Source: Leptospirales bacterium (GTDB taxonomy: Bacteria; Spirochaetota; Leptospiria; Leptospirales; Leptonemataceae). Taken from it: DNA of 64,000 nucleotides. Location: NCBI GenBank assembly GCA_019694685.1, contig JAIBBM010000004.1, positions 62,001 through 126,000 of the forward strand, in the 5' to 3' direction. Every line of letters starts with the position of its first letter. The first letter of the stretch is position 1. The translations under genes were made by a program, and so were the position numbers. Below, piece by piece: positions 45,407 through 53,423 of this stretch. The notes below the pieces were generated by a model that was given only the letters and a program-made list of their open reading frames with translations, was not told where the DNA came from and did not search any database.

Positions 45407-45922
45407 CCGGATGTAAAACGAACAAGAATTGCGTGATAATTGCGGGAGATGTATGTAATACGTCGTTCTATTGCGTGATAAAACCCGGGCGGGTAATCCG
45501 CGCCACCTTCACTTGCGGCCCACACCGCCCCCGGATGTAAAACGAACAAGAATTGCGTGATAATAGAGGGGGGATGTATGTAATACGTCGTTCTATTGCG
45601 TGATAAAACCCGGGCGGGTAATCCGCGCCACCTTCACTTGCGGCCCACACCGCCTCCGGATGTAAAACGAACAAGAATTGCGTGATAATAGAGGGGGGAT
45701 GTATGTAATACGTCGTTCTATTGCGTGATAAAACCCGGGCGGGTAATCCGCGCCACCTTCACTTGCGGCCCACACCACCTCCGGATGTAAAACGAACAAG
45801 AATTGCGTGATAATAGAGGGGGGATGTATGTAATACGTCATTCTATTGCGTGATAAAACCCGGGCGGCAGTTGCAAGGTGGGCGGGCCATCCGCGCCAGG
45901 TCCGCTGCGACCCACACCGCCT
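45407..45922. repeat. Array of four about 125-bp tandem repeats
   Basis: Units start with CCGGATGTAAAACGAACAAG at 45407, 45531, 45656 and 45781 (124, 125, 125 and 142 bp). Units 2 and 3 are nearly identical. Unit 1 differs in one internal block (TTGCGGGAGA instead of TAGAGGGGGGA). Unit 4 carries an 18-bp insertion that duplicates GGGCGG and a diverged end. Each unit contains ATTGCGTGATAA twice, about 52 bp apart, and a GC-rich hairpin (GGCGGGTAATCCGCGCC). The period is not a multiple of three, so it is not coding. It fills the gap between two lipoprotein genes. Confidence 0.92.
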
Positions 45923-45966
45923 GAGAAATGAATGGACAACTCCTGTGTGAGGGATACAGGAATGCC

Positions 45967-46458
45967 ATGAGAATCATTGCACCCCTGTTTCTTGTAATCC
46001 CGTTCATGGTAGTTTTGCATTGCTCCAGTGGGATGGCGCGCACTCATTACCCTGCGCTTTCCGGATCCTGGAACGTCGATCTGGACTGGACCATTCAGGA
46101 TGAGAATTTTAAGCGGGTCGCAAAGACGAGTCCGGATGCAATGCAGAAGGCACGCTTCCTGTCTCGCATCACGTCGATGACATTCGGGGAAGAGCGCTAT
46201 TCTGCAACGATTGATTTTCGGGTTTTGTCTGCAGAAGAAAGAGTCGCAGGCGGAGTGCCAAACCGGGCCATTGAAGACAGCGTTGCAATCATGGATTCCA
46301 GATTGGAAAACGGAGTGTGGAAGCTTACGATTCTGGGGAATAAATCTCACAGGCTCGAAGTGAAATACGTGAAGGTTCTATCCGAAGACCATCTTGTGTT
46401 TACTGCGAGTCCTGTCGGCCCGGAAGACTTTCCTCTTCATTTGCGCCGCAAGAACTAG
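45967..46458 (+). CDS. Hypothetical lipoprotein
   Basis: A 163-residue protein from ATG 45967 with a lipoprotein signal (MRIIAPLFLVIPFMVVLHC). The mature part starts with LSGSWNVDLDWTIQD, giving a beta-strand pattern like small lipocalin/LolA-type envelope proteins, but no family is recognisable. An ATG at 45928 would add 13 residues reaching into the edge of the tandem repeats and spoil the signal peptide. It converges with mnmA 20 bases downstream. Confidence 0.65.
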   Translation: MRIIAPLFLVIPFMVVLHCSSGMARTHYPALSGSWNVDLDWTIQDENFKRVAKTSPDAMQKARFLSRITSMTFGEERYSATIDFRVLSAEERVAGGVPNRAIEDSVAIMDSRLENGVWKLTILGNKSHRLEVKYVKVLSEDHLVFTASPVGPEDFPLHLRRKN

Positions 46459-46478
46459 AAGGACCGGATCGACTTCCT

Positions 46479-47621
46479 TCAGGTTTTCTGGATCACTCCC
46501 CCGGCAAGGACTACATCTTCCGGGAGATCATGGGCATTCGCAAGTTCTACAGACGGAAAGAACACTGCACTTTGACCGGGAGTCACGGCACCTGCACCTT
46601 CGAGAAGTCTCACTCGCAGTATGTCGCCTTCCGGCTTTCCATTCCACGCGATCTTATCAGAGCTTCCAGCGCGCGACACCACGCAGGAGACAGGATTCGC
46701 ACGATAACGCACTTGTACGCGTGCATGAATTTCACCGGAAAAATCCTCGGGCCCGAGCGCCTGGTAGATCGTCTGTTCTACGTAGAATTCGCGCATGAAA
46801 TCGTCTTCATCCGTTCCAAGAATGACGTCGCCGTTTGTTTCAATGCTCATTACGTAGAGAGGCTTTTGCCACGAGATTCCGAGACCCTTTCTCTGACCTA
46901 CTGTGTAGTTTTCTTTTCCGGAATGTTTTCCCAGAATCCTTCCGTCTCTGTCTTTGAAATAGCCGGGTTGAAATTCAACTCCCTGTCTTTTCAGAAAAGA
47001 GCGGTAGTCGTTTTCCGGAACAAAGCATATCTCCTGCGACTCTTCTTTCTCTGCGACGACCAGATCGTGCCTGCGAGCGATTTCGCGAACGGCAGGTTTC
47101 TCCATGTCGCCTAACGGGAAGATGGAATTGGCCACCGCATCCTGCGAAAGCCCGTAGAGGTAGTAAGCTTGATTTTTTCTATTGTCGCGGCCAACACGAA
47201 TGCTGTGTCTTTTTCCCGCATGGGTCCGCGCATAGTGACCTGTTGCAATTCGATCAATGCCAAGAGATCTGGCCTTTTCAAATAGAATTCCAAACTTGAC
47301 GAACGTATTGCATTCTACGCATGGATTGGGAGTTCTTCCTGAAACGTAATCCAGCACAAAACGGTCCATCACGGACTCTTTGAAAGCCTTCTCAATTCGC
47401 ACTACATAGAATGGAATGTCCAGGTGAATACCAGTGTCTCTGGCGTCCTGGACGTCTCTGGGGCTACAGCATGACTTCTTTCTTGTATCACAGGCAACTG
47501 CTTCGTAGTCCCACGTGCGAAGATTCACACCCACTACTTCGTAGCCCTGTTCAATCAACAGAAGCGCGGCCACAGCGCTATCCACGCCACCCGACATTGC
47601 AACCAGGACTTTCTCTGCCAT
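46479..47621 (-). CDS. mnmA: tRNA-specific 2-thiouridylase MnmA
   Basis: A 380-residue PP-loop enzyme that thiolates U34 of Lys, Glu and Gln tRNAs. Motifs are the N-terminal AMSGGVDSAVAALLL, TPNPCVECNTFVKFG with the first catalytic Cys, ATGHYAR, SQDAVANSIFPLGDMEK and ESQEICFVPENDY with the second Cys. The C-terminal barrel includes VGQRKGLGI. It takes sulfur from a persulfide relay, a possible link to the sulfate island, though not adjacent. Confidence 0.95.
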   Translation of the reverse strand: MAEKVLVAMSGGVDSAVAALLLIEQGYEVVGVNLRTWDYEAVACDTRKKSCCSPRDVQDARDTGIHLDIPFYVVRIEKAFKESVMDRFVLDYVSGRTPNPCVECNTFVKFGILFEKARSLGIDRIATGHYARTHAGKRHSIRVGRDNRKNQAYYLYGLSQDAVANSIFPLGDMEKPAVREIARRHDLVVAEKEESQEICFVPENDYRSFLKRQGVEFQPGYFKDRDGRILGKHSGKENYTVGQRKGLGISWQKPLYVMSIETNGDVILGTDEDDFMREFYVEQTIYQALGPEDFSGEIHARVQVRYRANPVSCVVSRAGSSDKIAWNGKPEGDILRVRLLEGAGAVTPGQSAVFFPSVELANAHDLPEDVVLAGGVIQKT

Positions 47622-47671
47622 GTTTTACCACTTTACAAAAAGACCGGGCGTGCGGCACTTCCTTTTGAACG

Positions 47672-49498
47672 GTGAAATTTAGACCTTTTCCGCAGATTCT
47701 GGCGTTTCTCATCCTGACGGCTCTGTCGGCGGATTCGTCGAGCCTTGTCATAGGCACATCCTACTTCGCATTTTCACCTAACGGGGACGGGATTCAGGAT
47801 GAAATCGAAGTGCGGTTTCTGGAAATCCCATCCTCTCTCGAAACACCGGCCGATTACGCTTTGCGCATCGAAAACGATCGTTCCCTGGTTCGCACCATTC
47901 GGGCGGATTTACGGTGGATTCGTCCCAGGCGAGCGGTGTCCAATTTGTTTCTTCCATTCGCAGAAACGGTTCGTCCTCTCTCCTTTCCAGAAAGCATACC
48001 GTGGGACGGAAGGGATGATGCCGGGAAGATCCTGCCCGATGGCAACTACAGAATCACAGTCACTGCAGCCGATGCGAGCGGGCGTGTGAGCAATTCCAAT
48101 TCAGTTACGGTGGAACTTTCCACTCGCAGGCCGCAGCTTACTCTTTCGGCGGATGTTCGCGCGATTGTGCGCGGAGTCACTCAGGACGGAAAGCCAGCCG
48201 ATTCTACGAAAGGAGAATTTGCGATCTCGCAATCCGCGCAGGCGGATCCAAAGACTGTTTTTACTGGAAGGATCGTAAACGCGGCCGGGGAAATCCTCGA
48301 AACGCGAACATGGCCCGGGACTCTTTCTCCTAAGATCATCTGGAACGGAAGAACCGCAAAAGGCGATCTAGTTCCGTGGGGATGCTACACGTACTGGCTC
48401 GAAGCGCGCAGTCCAGCTGGCGTAGTCGTACGCGAAAGCATCCCCGGCCTCCTTGTGGTTACAGAACTTCCTCAAATCGACCTTCAGCCGGATGAATCCT
48501 TTTCGCCTAACGGCGATTCGGTGAAAGACAAGATCCAGTTTTTGATTCAATATTTCAATCAATCGCTCAGGGCTGGTGTGAAGTCCTATCGCCTTCAAAT
48601 TTTGACTCACGACTCGCCGGAAATCATATACGATACACAACCTCAAAGAGTCCTTCCTGGAATTCTGGTGTGGGATGGAAAAAACGCGGCAGGGGCGATC
48701 GTCAAAGATGGGATATACGACGCGAAACTGACGTTGGAGACCACTCAGGGCACTGTATCGAGCGCACCCAGATCGTTTCGGGTGGACACGTCACCACCCG
48801 GCGTTTCGTTCTCTTCCAGTTCTTCCAGCTTCTCGCCGGATGGCGATGGGGAAGAAGAAGACATTTCTTTTAAGATGGACGCGGCGGATATTTCCGGTAT
48901 AGAACAATGGACGATTCGCGTTCTAGTAACACCGGACACGCAGAATCGATTTCAAAAGCTGATTCGCACATGGCAGGGAGCGGCCTTGCCAGAGCGAATC
49001 ATGTGGAATGGTTTGTCGGACGCGGGTGAGCCGATTGAATCCCTGGAGACTTTCACTGTGGTGCTTGAGGCCCGCGATCGAGCCGGTAACCTTTCTAAGC
49101 CGGAAAAGCTAGTTGTGCGAAGTAAGACGTTGCTTCGTCCTGTGGCACCAGGGCAGAGAGCTCTCTATGCCAGAATCCCTGTGCAAAAGTACTTCAATGC
49201 GGACTCTACTCTCACTTCGCAGGGAGAAGCGGCCATCAGCGATGTACTTTCGCATCTGTCACGCTTTCGCAAATACAACATTCATCTATATGTGAACTCC
49301 GGACTTCCTGGTGGGGAAGAGCAAAACCTGGAAATCACAGAACGTCGCGCACTGCAGTTGTACAAAAGAATGCAAGGTTCCTGGAAGGACAGAATGGATT
49401 TCCAGGGTCTCGGAGAATCAGAAATTCTCAATCCTTCTCCAGACGATTTTTCCCAGTATAGAAACGAACGCATCGAGCTTCAGTTGTATGTGCCTTGA
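47672..49498 (+). CDS. Envelope protein with FlgD-like Ig repeats and an OmpA-like C-terminal domain
   Basis: A 608-residue exported protein, GTG start, with signal peptide (FPQILAFLILTALSA). Three segments begin FSPNGDG or FSPDGDG (near residues 34, 277 and 387), a Ca-binding-like motif that opens Ig-type domains. FlgD-like strands of the type WDGRDDAGKILPDGNY, WNGRTAKGDLVPWGCY, WDGKNAAGAIVKDGIY and WNGLSDAGEPIES follow. From about 515 the sequence resembles the peptidoglycan-binding OmpA C-terminal domain. Likely periplasmic or surface-anchored; no enzyme motif. Confidence 0.8.
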   Translation: MKFRPFPQILAFLILTALSADSSSLVIGTSYFAFSPNGDGIQDEIEVRFLEIPSSLETPADYALRIENDRSLVRTIRADLRWIRPRRAVSNLFLPFAETVRPLSFPESIPWDGRDDAGKILPDGNYRITVTAADASGRVSNSNSVTVELSTRRPQLTLSADVRAIVRGVTQDGKPADSTKGEFAISQSAQADPKTVFTGRIVNAAGEILETRTWPGTLSPKIIWNGRTAKGDLVPWGCYTYWLEARSPAGVVVRESIPGLLVVTELPQIDLQPDESFSPNGDSVKDKIQFLIQYFNQSLRAGVKSYRLQILTHDSPEIIYDTQPQRVLPGILVWDGKNAAGAIVKDGIYDAKLTLETTQGTVSSAPRSFRVDTSPPGVSFSSSSSSFSPDGDGEEEDISFKMDAADISGIEQWTIRVLVTPDTQNRFQKLIRTWQGAALPERIMWNGLSDAGEPIESLETFTVVLEARDRAGNLSKPEKLVVRSKTLLRPVAPGQRALYARIPVQKYFNADSTLTSQGEAAISDVLSHLSRFRKYNIHLYVNSGLPGGEEQNLEITERRALQLYKRMQGSWKDRMDFQGLGESEILNPSPDDFSQYRNERIELQLYVP

Positions 49499-49997
49499 GT
49501 TTGCAGTATCCTGGCGGAGGCGAGCGGTTGCTTTTTGTTTGATCGTGCAGACTTTTCTTATTTCAGGCACTCTGATTGCTCGTGGCCCCTTTGATTTTTC
49601 GCACTATTCAACTCTTCGAGAGGGGACGCGATTTAAGATTCAAAATGGAGGCGAATGGATTGGTAAAGGCCAGATCGTTTCTATTTCACGAAACCAGATA
49701 CGTATGGTGTTTGAAATTCACAAATCAGGCGTGAGCGTCCGCGGAGATGTTTCTCTTTCGCATATCAGAACTGAAAAACAATTTGAAATTCTGGCCTTGA
49801 ACTATTCCGGCAACGTGAATGGTGCGCCAGAGAATTCAAGTGAGCAGGTGAAGTCGGACTTGTTTTTATGTGAGAATGGAATCCTGGCCTTTCGCTTTTT
49901 GAAAGGCTCAAGATTCTTCCAGCTTTCAGTAAATCGGGCAGGCGAGTCCTCTGTCACCACGGACTGGGGAACGGGAAAGCTACTGCCCGAGCGCTGA
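49488..49997 (+). CDS. Hypothetical exported protein
   Basis: A 169-residue protein from ATG 49488, overlapping the stop of the preceding envelope protein by 11 bases, so likely coupled. A hydrophobic N-terminal segment (AVAFCLIVQTFLISGTLIA) looks like a signal peptide or anchor. The remainder (GEWIGKGQIVSISRNQIRMVFEI) has the beta-barrel rhythm of small SH3/PilZ-like domains, but I do not claim a family. It is the last gene of the two-gene unit. Confidence 0.6.
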   Translation: MCLEFAVSWRRRAVAFCLIVQTFLISGTLIARGPFDFSHYSTLREGTRFKIQNGGEWIGKGQIVSISRNQIRMVFEIHKSGVSVRGDVSLSHIRTEKQFEILALNYSGNVNGAPENSSEQVKSDLFLCENGILAFRFLKGSRFFQLSVNRAGESSVTTDWGTGKLLPER

Positions 49998-49999
49998 GG

Positions 50000-50179
50000 T
50001 TATGCTTGCAGGTCGATCTGGTTTTCGGCGGATGATGTAACTTGCTCTGCAACATTCATCTTAACCGCTTTGCTTTGAAATTCTTGAGTCTTATCTACAA
50101 TCGTTTGATTGAGCTCGTTGAGCATACGCGTGGAACGACTGATTGCTTCGAAACCGGGTGATCCAGATTCAATTTGCAT
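50000..50179 (-). CDS. Small conserved-looking 59-aa protein
   Basis: A 59-residue gene from ATG 50179 with a near-perfect ribosome site (GGAGG 7 bases upstream) and TAA at 50000-50002. The protein (MQIESGSPGFEAISRSTRML at the start, then a Gln/Asn/Lys-rich helical part ending AENQIDLQA) looks amphipathic. It recalls small YjfB-type motility-associated proteins in length and style, but similarity is weak. It lies 72 bases after rpsI on the same strand. Confidence 0.65.
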   Translation of the reverse strand: MQIESGSPGFEAISRSTRMLNELNQTIVDKTQEFQSKAVKMNVAEQVTSSAENQIDLQA

Positions 50180-50251
50180 GACTGCCTCCGTGCAGGCACA
50201 TTTGGGCCTTTTACATGATCGGCAGATTTTGCAAATTACTGAAGAAAAAAA

Positions 50252-50644
50252 TCAGCGTTTGGAGAATTGTGTGCCGCGGCGTGCTTTGCGCTTGCCGTAT
50301 TTCTTTCTTTCCACCATTCTCGGGTCGCGCTTCAGGAATCCGGCCTTCTTGAGGTCCGTGTGGAGTGCTGGATTGACTGTTTGCAGAGCGCGAGCGAGGC
50401 TGAGGCGAACTGCTCCTGCCTGGCCTGTGATTCCGCCGCCCGCCACGTTAGCAGACACGTCATACTTGGCTTCAAGACCGGCCAGAACCAGTGGCTGAGC
50501 TGCTGTCTTTTGCAGGCGAGCAAGTGGGAAGAACTCTTTGAGGTCCTTTCCGTTTACAATGAACTTACCCGTGCCCGCTGTCAATTTAGCGCGCGCTACT
50601 GCGGTCTTTCTTCTGCCTACAATGAGAGTTGCTTTCACAGCCAT
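50252..50644 (-). CDS. rpsI: 30S ribosomal protein uS9
   Basis: A 130-residue uS9. Recognisable by GRRKTAVARAKLTAGTGKFIVNGK, GGGITGQAGAVRLSLARAL and the C-terminal RDPRMVERKKYGKRKARRGTQFSKR, whose final Lys-Arg reaches the tRNA in the P site. It follows rplM by 15 bases, the universal L13-S9 operon. Confidence 0.97.
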   Translation of the reverse strand: MAVKATLIVGRRKTAVARAKLTAGTGKFIVNGKDLKEFFPLARLQKTAAQPLVLAGLEAKYDVSANVAGGGITGQAGAVRLSLARALQTVNPALHTDLKKAGFLKRDPRMVERKKYGKRKARRGTQFSKR

Positions 50645-50659
50645 GATGCTTTCCTGATA

Positions 50660-51100
50660 TTAGATCTGAGTTGGTTTTTGTGGTTTGTGTGGATGCTCTG
50701 CGCCCGCGTAAATCTTCAGGTTGCCCATGATTTTGCGTCCAAGAGGACCGGAAGGAATCATGCGTTTTACCGCTTTTTCCACAGCCAGAGTTGGATGCTT
50801 TTCGAGGATCGTCTTGAGATTGAATTCTTTGAGTCCACCTGGATGGCGGGAGTGATGGCGATACATCTTATCTTCCATCTTTCTTCCAGTAGTGCGAATA
50901 TGCTTCGCGTTGATGATGACTACGAAATCGCCAATGTCTTGATTCTCTGAAAAATCAACACGGTGTTTTCCGCGCAGTCTATGAGCAGCCTTGGAGGCGA
51001 GACGCCCCAGGATCTGGTCTTTTGCGTCAATGAGGACCCAGGACTTAACGATTTCCGGGTCTTTGGTGACTTTCGTCTTCTGGTTCTCGAGAATAATCAT
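50660..51100 (-). CDS. rplM: 50S ribosomal protein uL13
   Basis: A 146-residue uL13 from ATG 51100; an in-frame TTG at 51112 would add four residues. Key segments are KSWVLIDAKDQILGRLASKAAHRLRGK, NIGDFVVIINAKHIRTTGRKMEDKMYRHHSRHPGG and the C-terminal MIPSGPLGRKIMGNLKIYAGAEHPH. Operon partner of rpsI. Confidence 0.96.
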   Translation of the reverse strand: MIILENQKTKVTKDPEIVKSWVLIDAKDQILGRLASKAAHRLRGKHRVDFSENQDIGDFVVIINAKHIRTTGRKMEDKMYRHHSRHPGGLKEFNLKTILEKHPTLAVEKAVKRMIPSGPLGRKIMGNLKIYAGAEHPHKPQKPTQI

Positions 51101-51127
51101 TGCCAGTGCCAATCGTACCGAAACGCT

Positions 51128-51589
51128 TCAGGGGTCAAGGCGAAATGAGGGGAAATTCGTTGCGTTTACCTTTCCTTCCGAGGACATAATCTTCTCTCTC
51201 TGCTTCTTCATTCCTTGCAGATCTTCGAGCATTTTCATGAGTTCACGGCGCGCATCCGGGATGGACATTTTGCCTCCGCGCAGTCCGTGTTCTAACCGTT
51301 CGAGCCTGAGATGGAGGTCTTTGAGCGTCTGCTCTTGTTGCTTTACTATCTTTTTGATGCCTGCGAGCGCTCCGGTCTGCTTGTCGAGCGCGGCGCGCCC
51401 TTTTGCCAGGTGCCCATCAATCTTTTCCAGATGACTGTGCATCTTCTTCTGCGTGGCCTTTGCCTCTTTGATGCGAGTCGCTCTTTCTTTTCGCTTAACT
51501 TCCAGATCTCCAGTCAGCTTTTTGTTCTCTTTCTCAAGCTGAGAGAGCATGTTCTTTAGAGAGTTCGCTGCATCTGCTACGTCTTTCAT
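51128..51589 (-). CDS. Hypothetical coiled-coil protein
   Basis: A 153-residue, strongly charged, almost entirely helical protein with continuous heptad-like spacing between about 10 and 135 (SLKNMLSQLEKENKKL, QEQTLKDLHLRLERLEHGL). No signal peptide. It starts by 4-base overlap with mltG and precedes rplM by 27 bases, so it is part of that operon. FlxA/ZapB-like division or scaffold proteins have similar make-up; no specific assignment is possible. Confidence 0.65.
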   Translation of the reverse strand: MKDVADAANSLKNMLSQLEKENKKLTGDLEVKRKERATRIKEAKATQKKMHSHLEKIDGHLAKGRAALDKQTGALAGIKKIVKQQEQTLKDLHLRLERLEHGLRGGKMSIPDARRELMKMLEDLQGMKKQREKIMSSEGKVNATNFPSFRLDP

Positions 51590-52590
51590 ACAGGAGCACC
51601 ACCCAGATACTTCTGTTTGGCCTCATTGTGCTCTTTGAATGTTTTGGAAAAGTGATGCGATCCATCCGGTTTGAGAACGAAGAAGAGAGCGTCCGTTGCT
51701 TCCGGGTGAAAAGCTGCGCGAAGTGCCGGAAGTCCTGGATTTGAGATGGGCCCGGGAGGAAGTCCTTTGTGGATGTACGTGTTGTAAGGCGATTGAATCA
51801 CAAGATCTCTTTCGTATAGTTTCTTGTGAGGGCGCTCAAACAAGTATTGAATGGTGGCACACGATTCGAGTTTCATTCTCTTTTCCAGGCGATTCTCAAA
51901 TACCTGGGCCATGAGAGGTAGCTCTTCGCGCTTGAGCGCTTCTCTTTCAATGATGGAAGCCATGATTACTTTTTCATGGAGTTCTTGCGGTGTGATATTT
52001 TCTGCGGCTCCCGCTTCGCGTGCTTTCTTCAAGAACTGGCGGATCATCAAATCTTGAAACGATGTCGCGGAATATCCGAGAGGCACACTGTATGTTTCCG
52101 GAAACAAGTACCCTTCTGTTGTCTTTGCCGGAATTTTGTATTTTGCCAGAACCTGCGGATCTTCTGTCAGCTTGAGAAATTCTTCCGTCGTTTTGACCAG
52201 ACCCTTGGCCACCATTTCATCCGCGATCTGTCTGTTGTGCCATCCTTCCGGGATGGTGATGGAAATCATTTTTACTTTGCCACGAGAAATCAGAGAAGCG
52301 ATTTCACCAGCAGACATACCGTCATTGATTTCATAGACTCCCATTTTGATCTTGCCGCCGGCTGTGGTTCGCAGCAGAAATCGAAGGTACGCTGAATTCG
52401 TGATGAGCCCTTCTGCCGCGAGGCGTTCGCTGACACTGCCTGGCCCGCTTCCGGATTCGATTTCAAACAATACTTTCTTTGAGCCATTGCCCGGGGGGCG
52501 ACCGGGGCCTGCGATGGCGAATAGTCCGGCTCCTATGAGAAGTGCGGCGGCGGCGCCAATGATGATTCGGATGATTTTCTTCTTGTCCAT
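51586..52590 (-). CDS. mltG: Endolytic peptidoglycan transglycosylase MltG
   Basis: A 334-residue YceG-family enzyme that cuts nascent glycan strands. An N-terminal membrane helix (about 8-27), a LysM-like part (residues 40-100) and the catalytic domain are visible: TTEGYLFPETYSVPLG, MASIIEREALKRE with the catalytic Glu, YNTYIHKGLPPGPISNPGL. Length is standard. It lies 5 bases after the crotonase-like gene. Confidence 0.94.
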   Translation of the reverse strand: MDKKKIIRIIIGAAAALLIGAGLFAIAGPGRPPGNGSKKVLFEIESGSGPGSVSERLAAEGLITNSAYLRFLLRTTAGGKIKMGVYEINDGMSAGEIASLISRGKVKMISITIPEGWHNRQIADEMVAKGLVKTTEEFLKLTEDPQVLAKYKIPAKTTEGYLFPETYSVPLGYSATSFQDLMIRQFLKKAREAGAAENITPQELHEKVIMASIIEREALKREELPLMAQVFENRLEKRMKLESCATIQYLFERPHKKLYERDLVIQSPYNTYIHKGLPPGPISNPGLPALRAAFHPEATDALFFVLKPDGSHHFSKTFKEHNEAKQKYLGGAPV

Positions 52591-52595
52591 GAACG

Positions 52596-53423
52596 TTATT
52601 CGTCCTTGAAAGTGGGTGTCCTTTTTTCTTCGATTGCTTTGAGTGCTTCTCTGAAATCCTGAGTTTGATACGTCTCAGCCTGAAAATGCGATTCCAGCTG
52701 GATTGCGTTTTCAATGTCTGTTGCTTCGTAGAGAGACCTTTTGGCAAGACGCACTGCTCTGGGTGCTCCGAGTGCGATTTCGCGCGCGATCTCTGTGACT
52801 TTCTCTACAATGGTGTCTGCCGGAAACGTTCCGTGACAGATTCCCATCTGCTCTGCTTCCGTTCCGGAAAAATATCTTCCGGTGAGTATGAGTTCCTGGG
52901 CTCTCATCATTCCTGCGATTTGTTTGAGAAGAAAAGAGGATCCCATTCCAGGATGGATTCCTATGCGAACAAAATTCAAAGAGTACTTCGCATCCGGAAC
53001 AAAATAGCGAAGGTCACATGCCAGAGTGATCGCGAGCGCCGCTCCAATCGCATGGCCATTGACTGCTGCGAGAACCGGGAAAGGCATGTGACGCACTGTG
53101 AGAAACAATCTGTAGAAGGACTGCATGAATTCTGTGTTCTCTTTGGGAGTTTTCTCAGCAAAGCTCTTGAGCAGCTGGAAATCTCCGCCGCTTGAGAAGA
53201 CTCCGTTTTTACCAGATAGAATGCAAGCCCGTGGAAGAGGATGTTCGCCTGCAAGCGCATGCATGACGCGGTGAAAGGAAAGACCCATTTCCAGAGTCAG
53301 CGAATTCCTGGTCTCTGGCTGATCGAACTTTACATGAACGATAGTTCCGCCATTCACTTCTTCTCTTGTTACTTCTACTTTTGAGCCTAATTCCAAAGCC
53401 GGAACCCCTCGATTTGAATCCAC
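52596..53423 (-). CDS. Crotonase-family protein (enoyl-CoA hydratase/isomerase-like)
   Basis: A 275-residue crotonase-fold protein. The oxyanion-hole region (SGKNGVFSSGGDFQLL) and HAIGAALAITLACDLRYF are clear, but neither catalytic glutamate of the hydratases is kept: GAALAI and SLNFVRIGIHPG stand where GGGLEL and PEVGLG occur. It is therefore probably not a hydratase; isomerase, hydrolase or other crotonase chemistry is possible. It overlaps the end of the biotin carboxylase gene by 37 bases from ATG 53423; a TTG at 53396 with GAGGGG upstream is an alternative start. Confidence 0.82.
   Translation of the reverse strand: MDSNRGVPALELGSKVEVTREEVNGGTIVHVKFDQPETRNSLTLEMGLSFHRVMHALAGEHPLPRACILSGKNGVFSSGGDFQLLKSFAEKTPKENTEFMQSFYRLFLTVRHMPFPVLAAVNGHAIGAALAITLACDLRYFVPDAKYSLNFVRIGIHPGMGSSFLLKQIAGMMRAQELILTGRYFSGTEAEQMGICHGTFPADTIVEKVTEIAREIALGAPRAVRLAKRSLYEATDIENAIQLESHFQAETYQTQDFREALKAIEEKRTPTFKDE

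Noticed and set aside
45468-45841. Overlapping minus-strand frames (68-82 codons) in the tandem repeats with related sequences
   Set aside because: They are the same repeat read in successive frames; the 125-bp period breaks any continuous frame, and there is no ribosome site.
45407-45922. CRISPR array or integron attC array
   Set aside because: Repeats are contiguous without unique spacers and no cas genes are present. No convincing R'/R'' core sites or integrase are seen, so neither CRISPR nor integron cassettes fit.
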